Assembly: GCA_029783825.1 (NCBI GenBank)
Contig: JAREIK010000801.1
Location: 7,911,571-7,975,570 of the forward strand
DNA length: 64,000 nt
Direction: 5' to 3'
DNA from: Sapria himalayana
Taxonomy: Eukaryota; Streptophyta; Magnoliopsida; Malpighiales; Rafflesiaceae
Part shown: positions 37,430 to 46,350 of the stretch, one piece after another
Numbering within the stretch: position 1 is the first letter of the stretch
Layout: each line of letters opens with the position of its first letter
The notes under the pieces: generated by a model
The model's input: the letters and a program-made list of their open reading frames with translations, nothing else
What the model was told of the DNA's origin: nothing
Database searches by the model: none
Program-made: the position numbers and the translations under genes

Positions 37430-38400
37430 TTCTCTCTTTTTTTTGAAGATAAATTAAAATACTTATTTTTACTCATTTTTATCTGTATGTGGACACGGTG
37501 TGGTCGGTTTGAAATGTTGGGATAGGTTGTCATGTTATTGGGACATTTTGTATTTTGGTAGAGCTCCCCGTACAAAGAAGATTGCCCGATTTTTGTTAAA
37601 TCCCGAGTCTTGGAGAAAGGGACTCAATGAAGTGGTGTTGGGTTACCCGACATCCATGAATATTCGACGAGTTGATAGGTTGTCAACGGACCCCCGAGGA
37701 AAATGTAATAAAATATAATCCAATGTTTTGGTTTATACTTCTCTCTTTTTTTTTTGAAGATTAATTAAAATATTTATTTTAAATGTTTGTTAGGTGAGAT
37801 ATGAGGAAATGTTAGATGTTGTGACTCAAGCATATTCCCACTCTACTTCAAGTTCATTTGATGATACAATAGGTAGTTCTCATTCATCAACTCCACCGGT
37901 TAATATGAATCAGAGTTGGTATGAGGCTATTGATGGCAAGGAGAAGATGCCCATCTATGGCGTTGGTTCATCAACATTATCATTCTACTCGCATAGACAA
38001 CGAGATTATGAAGCTCCATCTTCGGGATCATTTTCAATTTTGTTCTCAACGATGGAGGACTTTCAGGATGCGATATGATATACAATACAGTATCAGTTGG
38101 CCGATACCGAGCGACGCATGATCAACTATGAGGATAATAGGGATGGGTTGCGTCTGCATTTTGATTGGCTTACAAAGAAGTGTTAGGAAGGTGGACTGTA
38201 GTTCAACCCTGATGATCTACCTTGGATTGTTTGGCGTAATGCTCCAACTAAAACATCTACTCCAACACCTACAGCAGCACCTACAACAACCGAATCAGAA
38301 TTAGCTGCAACAGACAACTCTATCCCAGTACTTGACATCTCACCATACAGACCAGATACATCTCAGTATCATAATGATACCACTAGGTTTGATGATTGAG
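37430..38400 (+). pseudogene. CACTA-type transposon protein fragment (TNP1-like, tentative)
   Basis: Exon-like open pieces lie at 37500-37718 and 37794-38078, with continuation to the stop at 38400. The second piece has 'RYEEMLDVVTQAYSHSTSSSFDDTIGSSHSSTPP' split across a short AT-rich gap that starts with GT-like and ends with AG-like sequence. It ends in a Pro/Thr-rich tail (TPTPTAAPTTTES). In-frame stops occur near 38077 and 38187. A ~45-bp direct repeat ('acttctctctttttttt...gaagat.aattaaaata') flanks the first piece at 37429 and 37738. The call rests mainly on the adjoining 'ttaccgac' subterminal repeats. I do not firmly recognise the protein. Confidence 0.4.
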
Positions 38401-38629
38401 TGTATTACATATTTTTTTTTTATGTCTTATACTTGGATTTGGGAATTAATGTTTTATTTTCTCTTGACTTTTTTTACTATATATATGCAGTATATATATT
38501 AGTTTGCTTGTTTTAAATTATTTTTTACTCTCTTTATATAAAATGCATGCACTATTGTACTTTTTTTTTGTTTTGTAATATATATATATATAAGCAAGAT
38601 ATCAAACTCAAAAAGGAAAAAAAATATTT

Positions 38630-38990
38630 AAAAATTAATTTACCGACTAATTGAAGACCATATACCGACCTATTATATTATAAATATTTAGTTGGTTTTT
38701 GGTCGCAATTTGGTCGTTATTTACCGACTAGTTGAAGACTATTTACTGACAAATATTTTTGATTGTTAAAGAGTTGGAAAATAGTCAAAAATTGTTTGTC
38801 GTTAAATGTTCGGTAAATAGTTAGTAATTTACCGACCAAATGAATTTTTGTCGATAAAATAATTACCGGCCGGGAAAATTACAACTAAATATTTATGTTA
38901 GTAAATGGTCGGTAAATAGTTTTATCGACCATATAATACTATTTACCGACCAAAAAATTGATCGCTAATTAAGTTATTTTTAGTAGGGAC
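38630..38990. mobile_element. CACTA-like subterminal repeat region
   Basis: The motif ttaccgac, with variants gtcggtaa, tcggtaaa and tttatcgacc, occurs more than ten times in both orientations within about 320 bp. It closes with '...ttatttttagtaggg', a possible degenerate TAGTG terminus. Arrays of short subterminal repeats binding the TNPA-type protein are a hallmark of En/Spm (CACTA) elements, and 'TTTACCGAC' repeats are common in plant members. The opposite end was not found. Confidence 0.6.
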
Positions 38991-39099
38991 TTCCACTGAA
39001 ACTACTTGCTCTCAAACCCTATCCACCTCGGCAAGACACAATCTTAGTTAAGGCCCCAACCTAGGCCTTGGTCTTGTCTGTGCTTGTTGTCATGCTAGC

Positions 39100-39474
39100 A
39101 AAAGCAGGGGTTCAAGTGGGACATGTCCCTTTTATAAACATTAGAAACAAAAAATAACATTTCTAAATCCATTTCTAATTTAGAAATGGATCTTGTGTTT
39201 CTATTTTATTCTGTTGCTTATTTAGAAATGTATATTGCATTTTTATTTTTTTTTTGTCGCTAAATCCAATATCCTATTTTAGTTGCTAATATTAACAATG
39301 AAAAATATCTGTCACTCTTTTTAGAAACACCTTAGCATTATCCAATTCCAAAATTTTGAAAGAATCACTTTAAAAATAGATTATTTTCATATTTCATTAC
39401 TTGTTATTTAAACATTACTACAGAATTAGAAACAAAATAATAGGATCTTTCTGATTCGATCTTTGCTTGTAGTG
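39100..39474 (+). mobile_element. Second CACTA-like terminus
   Basis: This stretch ends 'gatctttgcttgtagtg', whose reverse complement starts CACTACAAGCAAAG, the usual plant CACTA terminus. Inside it are repeated 'ttagaaac', 'catttctaa' and 'ttagaaatg' motifs in both orientations, including a perfect 25-bp palindrome at 39167-39191 (arms of 12 bp). No coding sequence accompanies it, so it is a fragment or a small derivative. Confidence 0.5.
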
Positions 39475-39576
39475 CATCATATCATTATTTTACTTAAATT
39501 CATTCTTTCTTTGAACAAGTAAAAATTAATCAGAATTGCCTGGCCCCATTTAAACACATACACACACACACACAAG

Positions 39577-39906
39577 TGTTGGTAATGGGCCAGTATTTAG
39601 TACGCTGGGGCTCACAATGAAAGGTTGAATTACAAGCTTACCCTTCTGATTTATCATTAAATGAGCATGTCTGATATACTGTAATTATTTAAGCCACTTT
39701 TGACTATTACTATTTTTCGATATGTGATATATAAACTATATTTTCTTTTCATTATTTAATTGAATGTCATTTTTTGATATTTGTGTTTAATGTGCTTGGA
39801 TCTCTCATCTTTGGTGATTTCTTCTTCTTCTTTGTGATTTCTTCATTTTCTTCTCCAGTGTTCTGTAATCCTTGTTGTAACGAGGAATCATAACCAAAAT
39901 ACAACA
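39577..39906 (+). repeat. 5' LTR of the copia element
   Basis: This LTR starts TGTTGGTAATGG and ends ATACAACA. It shares almost its whole length with 43380-43755, for example 'ggttgaattacaag', 'tctgatttatcattaaatga', 'gatatataaact' and 'gaatgtcattttttgatattt'. 'gatatataaact' near 39730 is a plausible TATA region. A (CA)n run lies immediately to the left. Confidence 0.9.
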
Positions 39907-39908
39907 TC

Positions 39909-39920
39909 TGGTATCAGAGC
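39909..39920 (+). other. Primer-binding site (tRNA-iMet)
   Basis: TGGTATCAGAGC lies 2 bp after the LTR end. It is the standard complement to the 3' end of plant initiator methionine tRNA used by Ty1/copia elements. Confidence 0.95.
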
Positions 39921-40259
39921 GAATTTTAATCTGAGGTTGAAGATTATTTTAAAACAATTATTCAAGATAACTTCTCCAGATCAATTGTTCTTGAGATCTT
40001 ATTCAGACCTAAACAGAAAATGCACAGATCTTTTAGATCTTGTGTAGATCTACTTAAGATCTAGAAATTTTGTGTTATATAAACACCAATCTCACAAGAT
40101 CCCTAACCTCTGCTCAAATTTTTTTAAGATTTTTGAACAATATCATTTTGACAACCACACATCTGAGTTTCTCAAGCTTGGGGTCTATCCATATACCTCT
40201 TTTTTATGAAAAAAAACTTTGATTACTAGTTTGTTAAAATGAAAATACTATTTATTTCG

Positions 40260-40860
40260 CAAGATATATGAGAACTTGTAGATACTAGTTACACAGAACA
40301 CTAAGACCTCTCTTCTCTAGAAGAAAAAGAGGTGTTTTTGGAACGTGAGCTTAGAAAAGCTAATGCAGAGCATTACTCTTCATCCAACATTATGTTAGTA
40401 ATGCCATTTCCCCCAATTGTTAGGTTGTACATAAGCTAAACAAACTTGGGACCTTATGTTAGTAATTGAGGTGCTCTTCTTCATTCATTAAAAAAAGATT
40501 TTGAAAATTTGAGGATGAGTAACTCAGATTCTCTCACTGAGTTCTCCACTCAGTTTTTGGGGGTGGTTAACCAGTTGAAAATCTATGGTGAAACTATTAC
40601 AGAAACTCTATTAGTTGAAAAATTACTTATATGTATGCATGACAAATTCGACCCTAAATTTGCAATGATTGAGGAAACAAAGGAGTTGTCAGAATTAAAT
40701 AACATCAAGTCCTCGGCTCTCTAAAATCCTATGAAAGATGATTACTCAAGAGAGTAAAGTCCACTATCGAATCGGCCATGCAATCCATATTGGAGACACC
40801 AAGTACAAAAGTAAAAAGTAAAGTAATAGAAACTCAAAGCAAAAAAAGGATGGTCGGGTA
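40260..40860 (+). pseudogene. copia gag fragment, left of the MITE
   Basis: The open frame 40509-40724 encodes 'SDSLTEFSTQFLGVVNQLKIYGE', then 'LLVEKLLICMHDKFDPKFAMIEETKELSEL'. This is the UBN2-type gag of copia elements (typically 'FSR...VNQL...GE...D..VVEKIL.SL...F......IEE.KDL'). The N-terminal third is degraded and lacks a start. The gene is then cut by the MITE at 40862. Gag resumes after 41316 and runs to a zinc knuckle. Confidence 0.8.
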
Positions 40861-40861
40861 T

Positions 40862-41307
40862 TAGAGGTGTCAACCGGGCCGGGCCGGCCCGGCACGAGGC
40901 ACGGCACTGTTGGGCCGTGCCTGGGCCAGCGCGACATGGAAATTTTTCGTGCCCGGGCTTGTGCCGAGGCCAACCGGGCCTCATGTCGTGCCTGGCACGG
41001 TACCGTTCCCAAATCAAATTTTTTTTTAAAATTAGGGTTACGGCAGCGCTGAAACCCTAATTTTTTTTAAATTAGGGTTTCGGGTGCGCTGAAATCCTAT
41101 TTTTTTTAAATTAGGGTTTTGGGTGCGCAAAAACCCTAATTTTTTTTAATTTAGGGTTCGGCCCAATCGGGCGAACACGGTAGATCATGTTGCGGGCCCG
41201 TGTTAGGCTGAACCCCACTAAAACTATGTCTGGCCCAGCACGAAAGCACTATCGAGCCTGAAAAAAATGTGCCGGGCCGACCCGGCACGTCCCGTTTGAC
41301 ACCTCTA
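40862..41307. mobile_element. hAT MITE, 446 bp, inserted in copia gag
   Basis: The 12-bp terminal inverted repeats TAGAGGTGTCAA are perfect, and the subterminal CGGGCCGGGC-type sequence is very GC-rich. The 8-bp target duplication is TCGGGTAT (40854-40861) versus CCGGGTAT (41308-41315), one mismatch. Inside, the block 'aaaccctaattttttttaaattagggtt' is repeated three times (about 41030-41155), itself an inverted motif. It has no transposase; open frames on both strands are shadows. Its ends match the dead hAT element at 17.0-18.9 kb, which suggests that family mobilised it. Confidence 0.9.
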
Positions 41308-41315
41308 CCGGGTAT

Positions 41316-41585
41316 GTCAATTTAAATAAGTAAAGAGGTAAAACCGTAAAAGCATTAATAATGCATAATCTGTATCTTCAAATACACCTCAACCGAGGGG
41401 TTCACACATCCCTTACAATATATGTAAGAGAACTAACCACATTGAGAATGAGTGTTAGTTTAGAACAAAGAATCAATGTCTAAACTGTAAAAAGTTTGGG
41501 CATCTATCTAAAGATTGTAGGGAAAAGCACATTCAATATGTTAATTGTGTAGAGAAAACATTCTCTATAGAGCACATATTCTATG
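41316..41585 (+). pseudogene. copia gag C-terminus with zinc knuckle
   Basis: The blocks continue gag after the MITE. A CCHC knuckle 'CLNCKKFGHLSKDCR' is read at about 41478-41523 with all four zinc ligands (C-X2-C-X4-H-X4-C) intact. It is followed by 'EKHIQYVNCVEK', the usual lead-in to protease. In-frame stops upstream show the element is dead. Confidence 0.85.
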
Positions 41586-42850
41586 TGGCAGAAACCAAAT
41601 ATAATCCCTCTTCAAATATATGGTTTGTGGATAATGATTGCTCAAATCACATGTGTAGAAATCATGATATATTTGTAAATTTACAACCTTTAGTAGATTC
41701 ACAAGTCAAGTTAGGAAATGGTGAACTTGTCCAAGCAAAAGCAAAGGGAAAAGTCACTGTCTCCACCCCCACATGAGATAAAATCATAAAAGATGTACTT
41801 CTAGTTCCAGCATTGGACCAGAATCTCTTTAGTGTGGGACAATTAATGGAGAGTGGATATGATTTGGTGTTCAAAGATAATTTATGTAGCATATACAAAC
41901 AAGAGTTAAAACCCCCTCTTTGGATAGTAAAGATGTCTAGTGGAAGGAGTTTCCCTCTGACCCTTGATCAGAAATAGAATATAGCTTTAAGGATGAATGT
42001 TGAACATGAGGTAATTCTGTGGCATAGAAGATTAGGCCACCTAAATTACACAAATCTAAAATTACTTTCACAGAACCAACTTATGAGTGGCCTACCATCT
42101 AATCTAAGCATTCCCTCATCGGTATGTGAGGAATGTGTCATGGTTAAGCAATCCAAGCAGAGCTTTCCCAAAAATACTGCCTGGAGAGCATCCCAACCTT
42201 TTGAACTAGTCATGCTAATATATGTGGACCTATGACAATTCAGTCTCTAGTAAACAAAAGATATTTATTGTTGTTTGTTGTTGATTGCATTCGGATGATG
42301 TGGATTTACTTCTAGACATGCACGGCTGATGCCTTTGAATATTTCAAGAAGTTTGTATACCTAACTAAAAGAAAATTTGGTCTAAGTATAAAAACACTCA
42401 TAACAGATAGAGGTGGTGAGTTTCTCTCATAGAAATTTAACAACTTCTGTGATCAAAGAGGAATTCAGAGATACCTTACTACCTCATACTCTCCACAACT
42501 GGTTCGTATTATAGAGAGGAGAAATAGAAGTGTAGTTAAAATGGCCCGAACACTACTAAGTGAGAAACATATGTTTAAACACTATTGGGCAGAAACTGTT
42601 AACACAGCAGTCTATTTACTCACTAGATACTCAACTAGAGTATTAAAAGATCTCAATCCATTACAGGCCTGGAGTGGGAGAAACCCGAATGAACAACACT
42701 TAAAAATATTTGGGAGTGTATGTTACTCTTCAATACCAAAACCTACTAGATCTAAGTTAGACTCCAAGAATCTAAAATATATTCTAGTTGGATACAATGT
42801 GCAATTCAAGGGTTATAAACTATATTCACCAAAAAAAAAACATTTTTGGT
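41585..42850 (+). pseudogene. copia protease-integrase remnant
   Basis: The protease region is read at 41585-41776: 'WFVDNDCSNHM' in place of the normal 'W..DSGCSNHM', so the active-site Asp-Ser-Gly is lost. The integrase zinc domain is at 41993-42235 ('WHRRLGHLN', 'CEECVMVKQSKQSF', HHCC ligands present). A catalytic core follows with 'TDRGGEFLS' and 'GIQRYLTTSYSPQ'. The frame 42541-42852 ('MARTLLSEKHMFKHYWAETVNTAVYLLTR', 'IFGSVCY', 'KYILVGY') is the end of integrase. Frameshifts or stops fall at about 41775, 42233, 42430 and 42850. Confidence 0.9.
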
Positions 42851-42934
42851 GAGCAGAGATGTAATCATTGATGAGAATGCTAAATGAGAAAGTAATATGC
42901 AAAATTCTAATGTGCAAAATATCAGTATAAAAGG

Positions 42935-43378
42935 ATGGAATCTAGATTTTGTTAGCGGATGATAATATTGAAAGCAAGCTATATCTTGGTCATCCAAGAA
43001 ATAATCTATAGTTGTACTTTCTAATACTGAAGCAGAATATGTTTCAGCTTCAGTAGCAACAACACATGCATTATGGATGCAAAAGTTACTGAATGATTTG
43101 GATGAACCTATAAAAGAATTGACTAGTTTATTATGTGACAATTAGTCTACCATATACATAGTTAATGATGGTGTGATGCATAGCAGGATAAAACACATAG
43201 GGCTTAAATATCGTTTTATTAGAGATGCAATTGAAACTAATGAAATCAAGTTGTTTTTTTTTTTTTGCAAATCAGAAGAGCAATTAGCTGATATTTTCAC
43301 CAAATCACTACCAAAAGAAAAATTAATATACCTTAAAGAAAAGCTAGGACTCGTGCCGAGTATATCAAATGGGGGAGA
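42935..43378 (+). pseudogene. copia RNase H C-terminal part; reverse transcriptase deleted
   Basis: Translation jumps from the post-integrase linker (ends near 42920) directly to RNase H: 'SWSSKK.SIVVLSNTEAEYVSASVATTHALWMQKLL'. 'LLCDN.STIYIVNDGVMHSRIKHIGLKYRFIRDAIETNEIKLFF' and 'EEQLADIFTKSLPKEKL' follow. The catalytic E (TEAEY) and D (CDN) are readable, but a stop follows CDN. The whole RT with its YVDD box is absent, so about 1 kb or more was removed near 42920-42940. Confidence 0.9.
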
Positions 43379-43379
43379 T
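43371..43379 (+). other. Polypurine tract
   Basis: GGGGGAGAT directly precedes the 3' LTR start (TGTTGG at 43380), as expected for plus-strand DNA priming of a copia element. Confidence 0.9.
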
Positions 43380-43755
43380 TGTTGGTAATGGACATGTATT
43401 TTGCTGCACTTGGCCTCACAATAATAGGTTGAATTACAAGTTTACCTTTCTGATTTATCATTAAATGAACATGTCTGATATGCGGTATTTATTAAAGACA
43501 CTTTTGACTATTACCATTTTTTGATATATGATATATAAACTCTGTTTTCTTTTCATTCTTTAATTGAATGTCATTTTTTGATATTTGCGGTTACTATGCT
43601 AGGATCTCTCATCTTTGGCAATTTCTTTTTCTTCTTTGTGATTTCTTCATTTTCTTCTTTGTGATTTCTTCATTTTCTTCTTCGCGATTTCTTATCTTCT
43701 TTTCTAGTATTTTGTAATCCTTATTTTATCAAGGAATCTTAACCAAAATGCAACA
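43380..43755 (+). repeat. 3' LTR of the copia element
   Basis: This LTR is homologous to 39577-39906 but about 46 bp longer. The motif 'ttctttgtgatttcttcatttt' is present in an extra tandem copy (about 43625-43690). The LTRs also differ by numerous substitutions, so the insertion is not recent. Confidence 0.9.
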
Positions 43756-43908
43756 AGTACAAATTAATTTCTAAATTAATCTTTTCTTTTATATATATAT
43801 ATATATATAAACACAAGCACTTCCACACACAGATAGTTATAGTTATAGATATGATTACATTTACTTAATTATGTGTGTGCTCAATTTATCTATTTACTTT
43901 TATCTTAT
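43756..43908. other. Spacer with (TA)n tract
   Basis: This short AT-rich stretch contains (TA)8-9 near 43793-43808 and 'tatagttatagttatagatat'. No gene is seen. Confidence 0.6.
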
Positions 43909-43918
43909 TTAATTTAAG

Positions 43919-44627
43919 TGAAATTATATTTTAGTACACTCCTCAAAAAATATTTGATTAAAAGTAACTAAAATTTTTATATTTATAAAAAATTACACTA
44001 AACTCTTAATAAATTAAAATTTGACACGCTCATTTATATTAATCCTAATTAACGATTAACAATTAAAACTCACCTCGCCCGATGCCCCCTTATCTCACCC
44101 TCTCTATCGAGCTCATGGAGCACGTCGTCAAGCACCACAAGCTCCTGGAGCTAATCATCGAGCTCCAGGAGCTACTGAAGCTTGACCATGATCTCGTGGT
44201 ACAGCACTACGAGCTCCATAAGTTACCGAAGCTTGACCATGAGCTCGTCGTCCAGCATTATAGGCTCCAAAACCTTCTAGAGCTTGTCGTCCATCACCAC
44301 GAGCTCTTGGGGCTCGATGGAAAGGATGAGGCGAGAGGGCGAGTGGCTTCAGGCATCGGGCGAGGAGTGAGGGGCGTCGGGAGAGGAGTGAGGGGCGTCG
44401 GGCGAGGGGCATTGGGTGAGGGGCGTCAGGCTAGGTGCGTTCGGCGAGGTTCGTCCGGCGAGGTGCGTCCGGCGAGGGGCGAGGAGAGGATAGTTTTTGA
44501 AGTATAGTGATTGAGTGCATAAAATTTAATTTTATTAAGAGTTTGGTGTAATTTTTTATAAATATCACAACTTGGGTTATATTTTTTTCAAATATTTTTT
44601 GGGGAGTACATCAAACAAAATTCATCC
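43919..44627. mobile_element. GAGCTC-core foldback element, copy 2, 3' of the response regulator gene
   Basis: TIRs of about 110 bp pair 'gtgaaattatattttagtac...acaccaaactcttaata' with the reverse complement of the right end ('ggatgaattttgtttgatgt...caccaaactcttaata'). The 10-bp target duplication TTTAATTTAA is at 43909-43918 and 44628-44637. The core is a GAGCTC array (44105-44320) followed by repeats of 'ggcgaggggcgtcgg' type (44330-44480). The 141-codon frame 44082-44507 starts with a Leu-rich helix-like repeat (ELHKL..LDHELVVQHY) and ends with a Gly/Arg-rich repeat (GRGVRGVGRGVRG). It is open because the repeats avoid stops; I see no evidence that it is a gene. Confidence 0.85.
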
Positions 44628-44688
44628 TTTAATTTAACCCATGACAATCCGATCATTAATTATCTAGCCCCATTGAAGACTCATACGG

Positions 44689-44741
44689 CACACGTGCACA
44701 TGCGCCCGCGCGCACACGGACACACATGCGCGCACACACAA
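44689..44741. repeat. Alternating purine-pyrimidine CA/CG tract
   Basis: The stretch 'cacacgtgcacatgcgcccg...cgcgcacacaca' is nearly continuous purine-pyrimidine alternation, including CGCGCG cores. Such tracts can adopt Z-DNA under negative supercoiling. It lies about 215 bp beyond the stop codon of the response regulator gene, and may have expanded from a simple (CA)n. Confidence 0.7.
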
Positions 44742-44931
44742 ATGGTTATATTAGTTATAGTTAAGGTTACAGTTATTTAGCGAATACGAATCCACAAAAG
44801 TTAAATGTCAAATCATGAGATCATGATAATTTAACAATAACAGTAGATATAAGAGCATATGCAGTTCGATCAAACTTAAGAGCAAGCAATTATAAAATAT
44901 CAAATATCCAGCTCTAATTAATAAGGTAAAC

Positions 44932-44937
44932 TTTATT
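44932..44937 (-). promoter_or_regulatory. Poly(A) signal of the response regulator gene
   Basis: On the minus strand this reads AATAAA, about 20 nt after the TAA stop codon. That is a conventional near-upstream element for polyadenylation in plants. Confidence 0.6.
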
Positions 44938-44955
44938 CTAGTGGTTTAAACTTCA

Positions 44956-45406
44956 TTATACTCGTGGGAAGAACATGGAGATGTTATTAACGTCAAGTGG
45001 CTTTGAAACACAATGATCAAGACCTGCTCCCGAGAATTCAATGGACTGTAAATTCCATGAAGTGACACCTATGATGGTGCTCTTGATGCCCATTTCTCGC
45101 AGTTCAAGCGCCACCTATAATCCAACTCACAACGAATCAATACCCAATGACAGTCACAACACACAGACACACAAATGTACATGCAGTCATGGACTGATAC
45201 ACAATCACCTGAACTCCGTTCATGTCTAACATTTCGATCTCTAGAAGAATAAGATCAAAAGAAGCCCCTCGGCGATGAAGGTAGATCGCTTCTTTTCCAT
45301 TATCTACTACGTGTACTTCAAATCCATGTTTGCTCATCAAATCTCTTTGAGATAATCTCGTCGAATCGGTGTCGGCCACTATAAGCACTGAGAATGGTTT
45401 CTCCAT
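44956..45406 (-). CDS. Type-C-like two-component response regulator (receiver-only, two exons, 118 aa)
   Basis: Exon 1 is 45209-45406 (66 codons); a 94-bp intron (GT at 45208-45207, AG at 45116-45115) separates it from exon 2, 44956-45114 (52 codons plus TAA), phase 0. The product is a bare receiver domain: 'PFSVLIVADTDS' (strand 1 and acidic pocket), 'SKHGFEVHVVDNGKEAI', 'FDLILLEIEMLDMNGVQ', 'IIGVTS' and 'HCVSKPL'. The closest family I know is the plant receiver-only regulators such as ARR22/ARR24, which take phosphate from phosphotransfer proteins in cytokinin-type phosphorelays. The conserved Lys (SKP) and Thr/Ser are kept. The phospho-acceptor Asp of 'LILMD' is Glu here (LILLE), and the first acidic residue of 'VDDD' is Ala. 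The frame is intact over both exons, with TATA and AATAAA at sensible distances. It is a likely real, possibly phosphorylation-independent regulator, or a very recent pseudogene. Confidence 0.85.
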
Positions 45407-45465
45407 GTTTCATGTGATTCCTTATTCAAAATGCATCGTTCTTTATTCAAGCTCGGAAGTTTGCA

Positions 45466-45472
45466 TTTTATA
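45466..45472 (-). promoter_or_regulatory. TATA box of the response regulator gene
   Basis: On the minus strand GGTTATAAAATGC places TATAAAA about 60 bp upstream of the ATG at 45406. This predicts transcription start about 30 bp upstream of the ATG. Foldback-element DNA begins only about 330 bp further upstream (45800), so the unique promoter region is under 400 bp. Confidence 0.6.
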
Positions 45473-46350
45473 ACCAGTTTCTAGCACAGTCAGACGTTGG
45501 CAGACACTCGCACACACTGTAAGCAGGGTCGCAGTATTGTTTTCCACACGGGAACAGGGGTAGCAAGGCGTCAATTTTTAGATCAACCCTTGTTATCCAC
45601 TGAAGTGGCATTTGTATTGCTTCTAGCAAATAATTAAATCATTCGGGCATTAAATTTGATACTTGAAGTTAAACCAATACACAAAATTATGTTTGTCGTT
45701 ATCTGTGAAAATATTTTAATGGTAAATTATATTTTGGTACACTTTAAATCATATAATTTAGTTTTTAAATAAAAATCGAGTTTTTTTTTAAATAAAAAAG
45801 GGGGAATTATGGTTTGGGGTGCTCCACCAAAAATATTTAAGAATATGAAACTAGTATTTTAAAGTTTCCAAAAAAGTCATCAAAATCAAAAATAATTAAA
45901 ATTTAGGACACACTATTACGTTTATACTAAAATGAAATGTACTTCATTAAATCACAAAAACCTTCCCCCTCTTTCATCGGCCCTCATCTCGCCCTAACCT
46001 CGCCCTCTCCCAATCTGACCTCTCCTCGCGCTCTCCCATCGGCCCCCCCACCGGCTCACCCTCTCTCTTCTCTTGGAGCTCAAAGACGAGCTACTGGAGC
46101 TCGAAGACGAGCTACTGGAGCTCGTCGTCGAGCTCCAAGAGCTCATCATCAAGCTCGATGGAGCTCGTCATCGAGCTCCAGGATCTCTTCGTCAAGCTCG
46201 ATGGAGCTAGTCATCAAGCTCCATGAGCTCTTCGTCGAGCTCAATGGAGCTCGACGGACGAGTCTTCAAGCTCCATCGAGCTCGACGACATGTTCCTAGA
46301 GCTCAAAACGAGCAATTCAAGCTCCTTCGAGCTCGTCGTCAAGCTCCAAG

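Larger units (their letters stand above)
39577..43755 (+). mobile_element. Ty1/copia element, internally deleted, with LTRs
   Basis: The element is bounded by related LTRs of about 330 and 376 bp that start TGTTGG and end CAACA. An exact primer site and a polypurine tract are present. The interior is only about 3.47 kb, because most of the reverse transcriptase is missing. It keeps gag, protease, integrase and the end of RNase H in the normal copia order. A hAT MITE sits inside gag. Flanks offer ACAAG at 39572-39576 and 43753-43757 as a 5-bp duplication if the LTRs end at ...TACA/...TGCA. With the palindromic TGTTG...CAACA ends the flanks do not match. Confidence 0.9.

Noticed and set aside
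40742..41052. Pro/Arg/Gly-rich open frames on both strands
   Set aside because: They lie across the GC-rich hAT MITE and are explained by its composition.
45041..45229. 62-codon plus-strand frame
   Set aside because: It is antisense to exon 2 and the intron of the response regulator gene.
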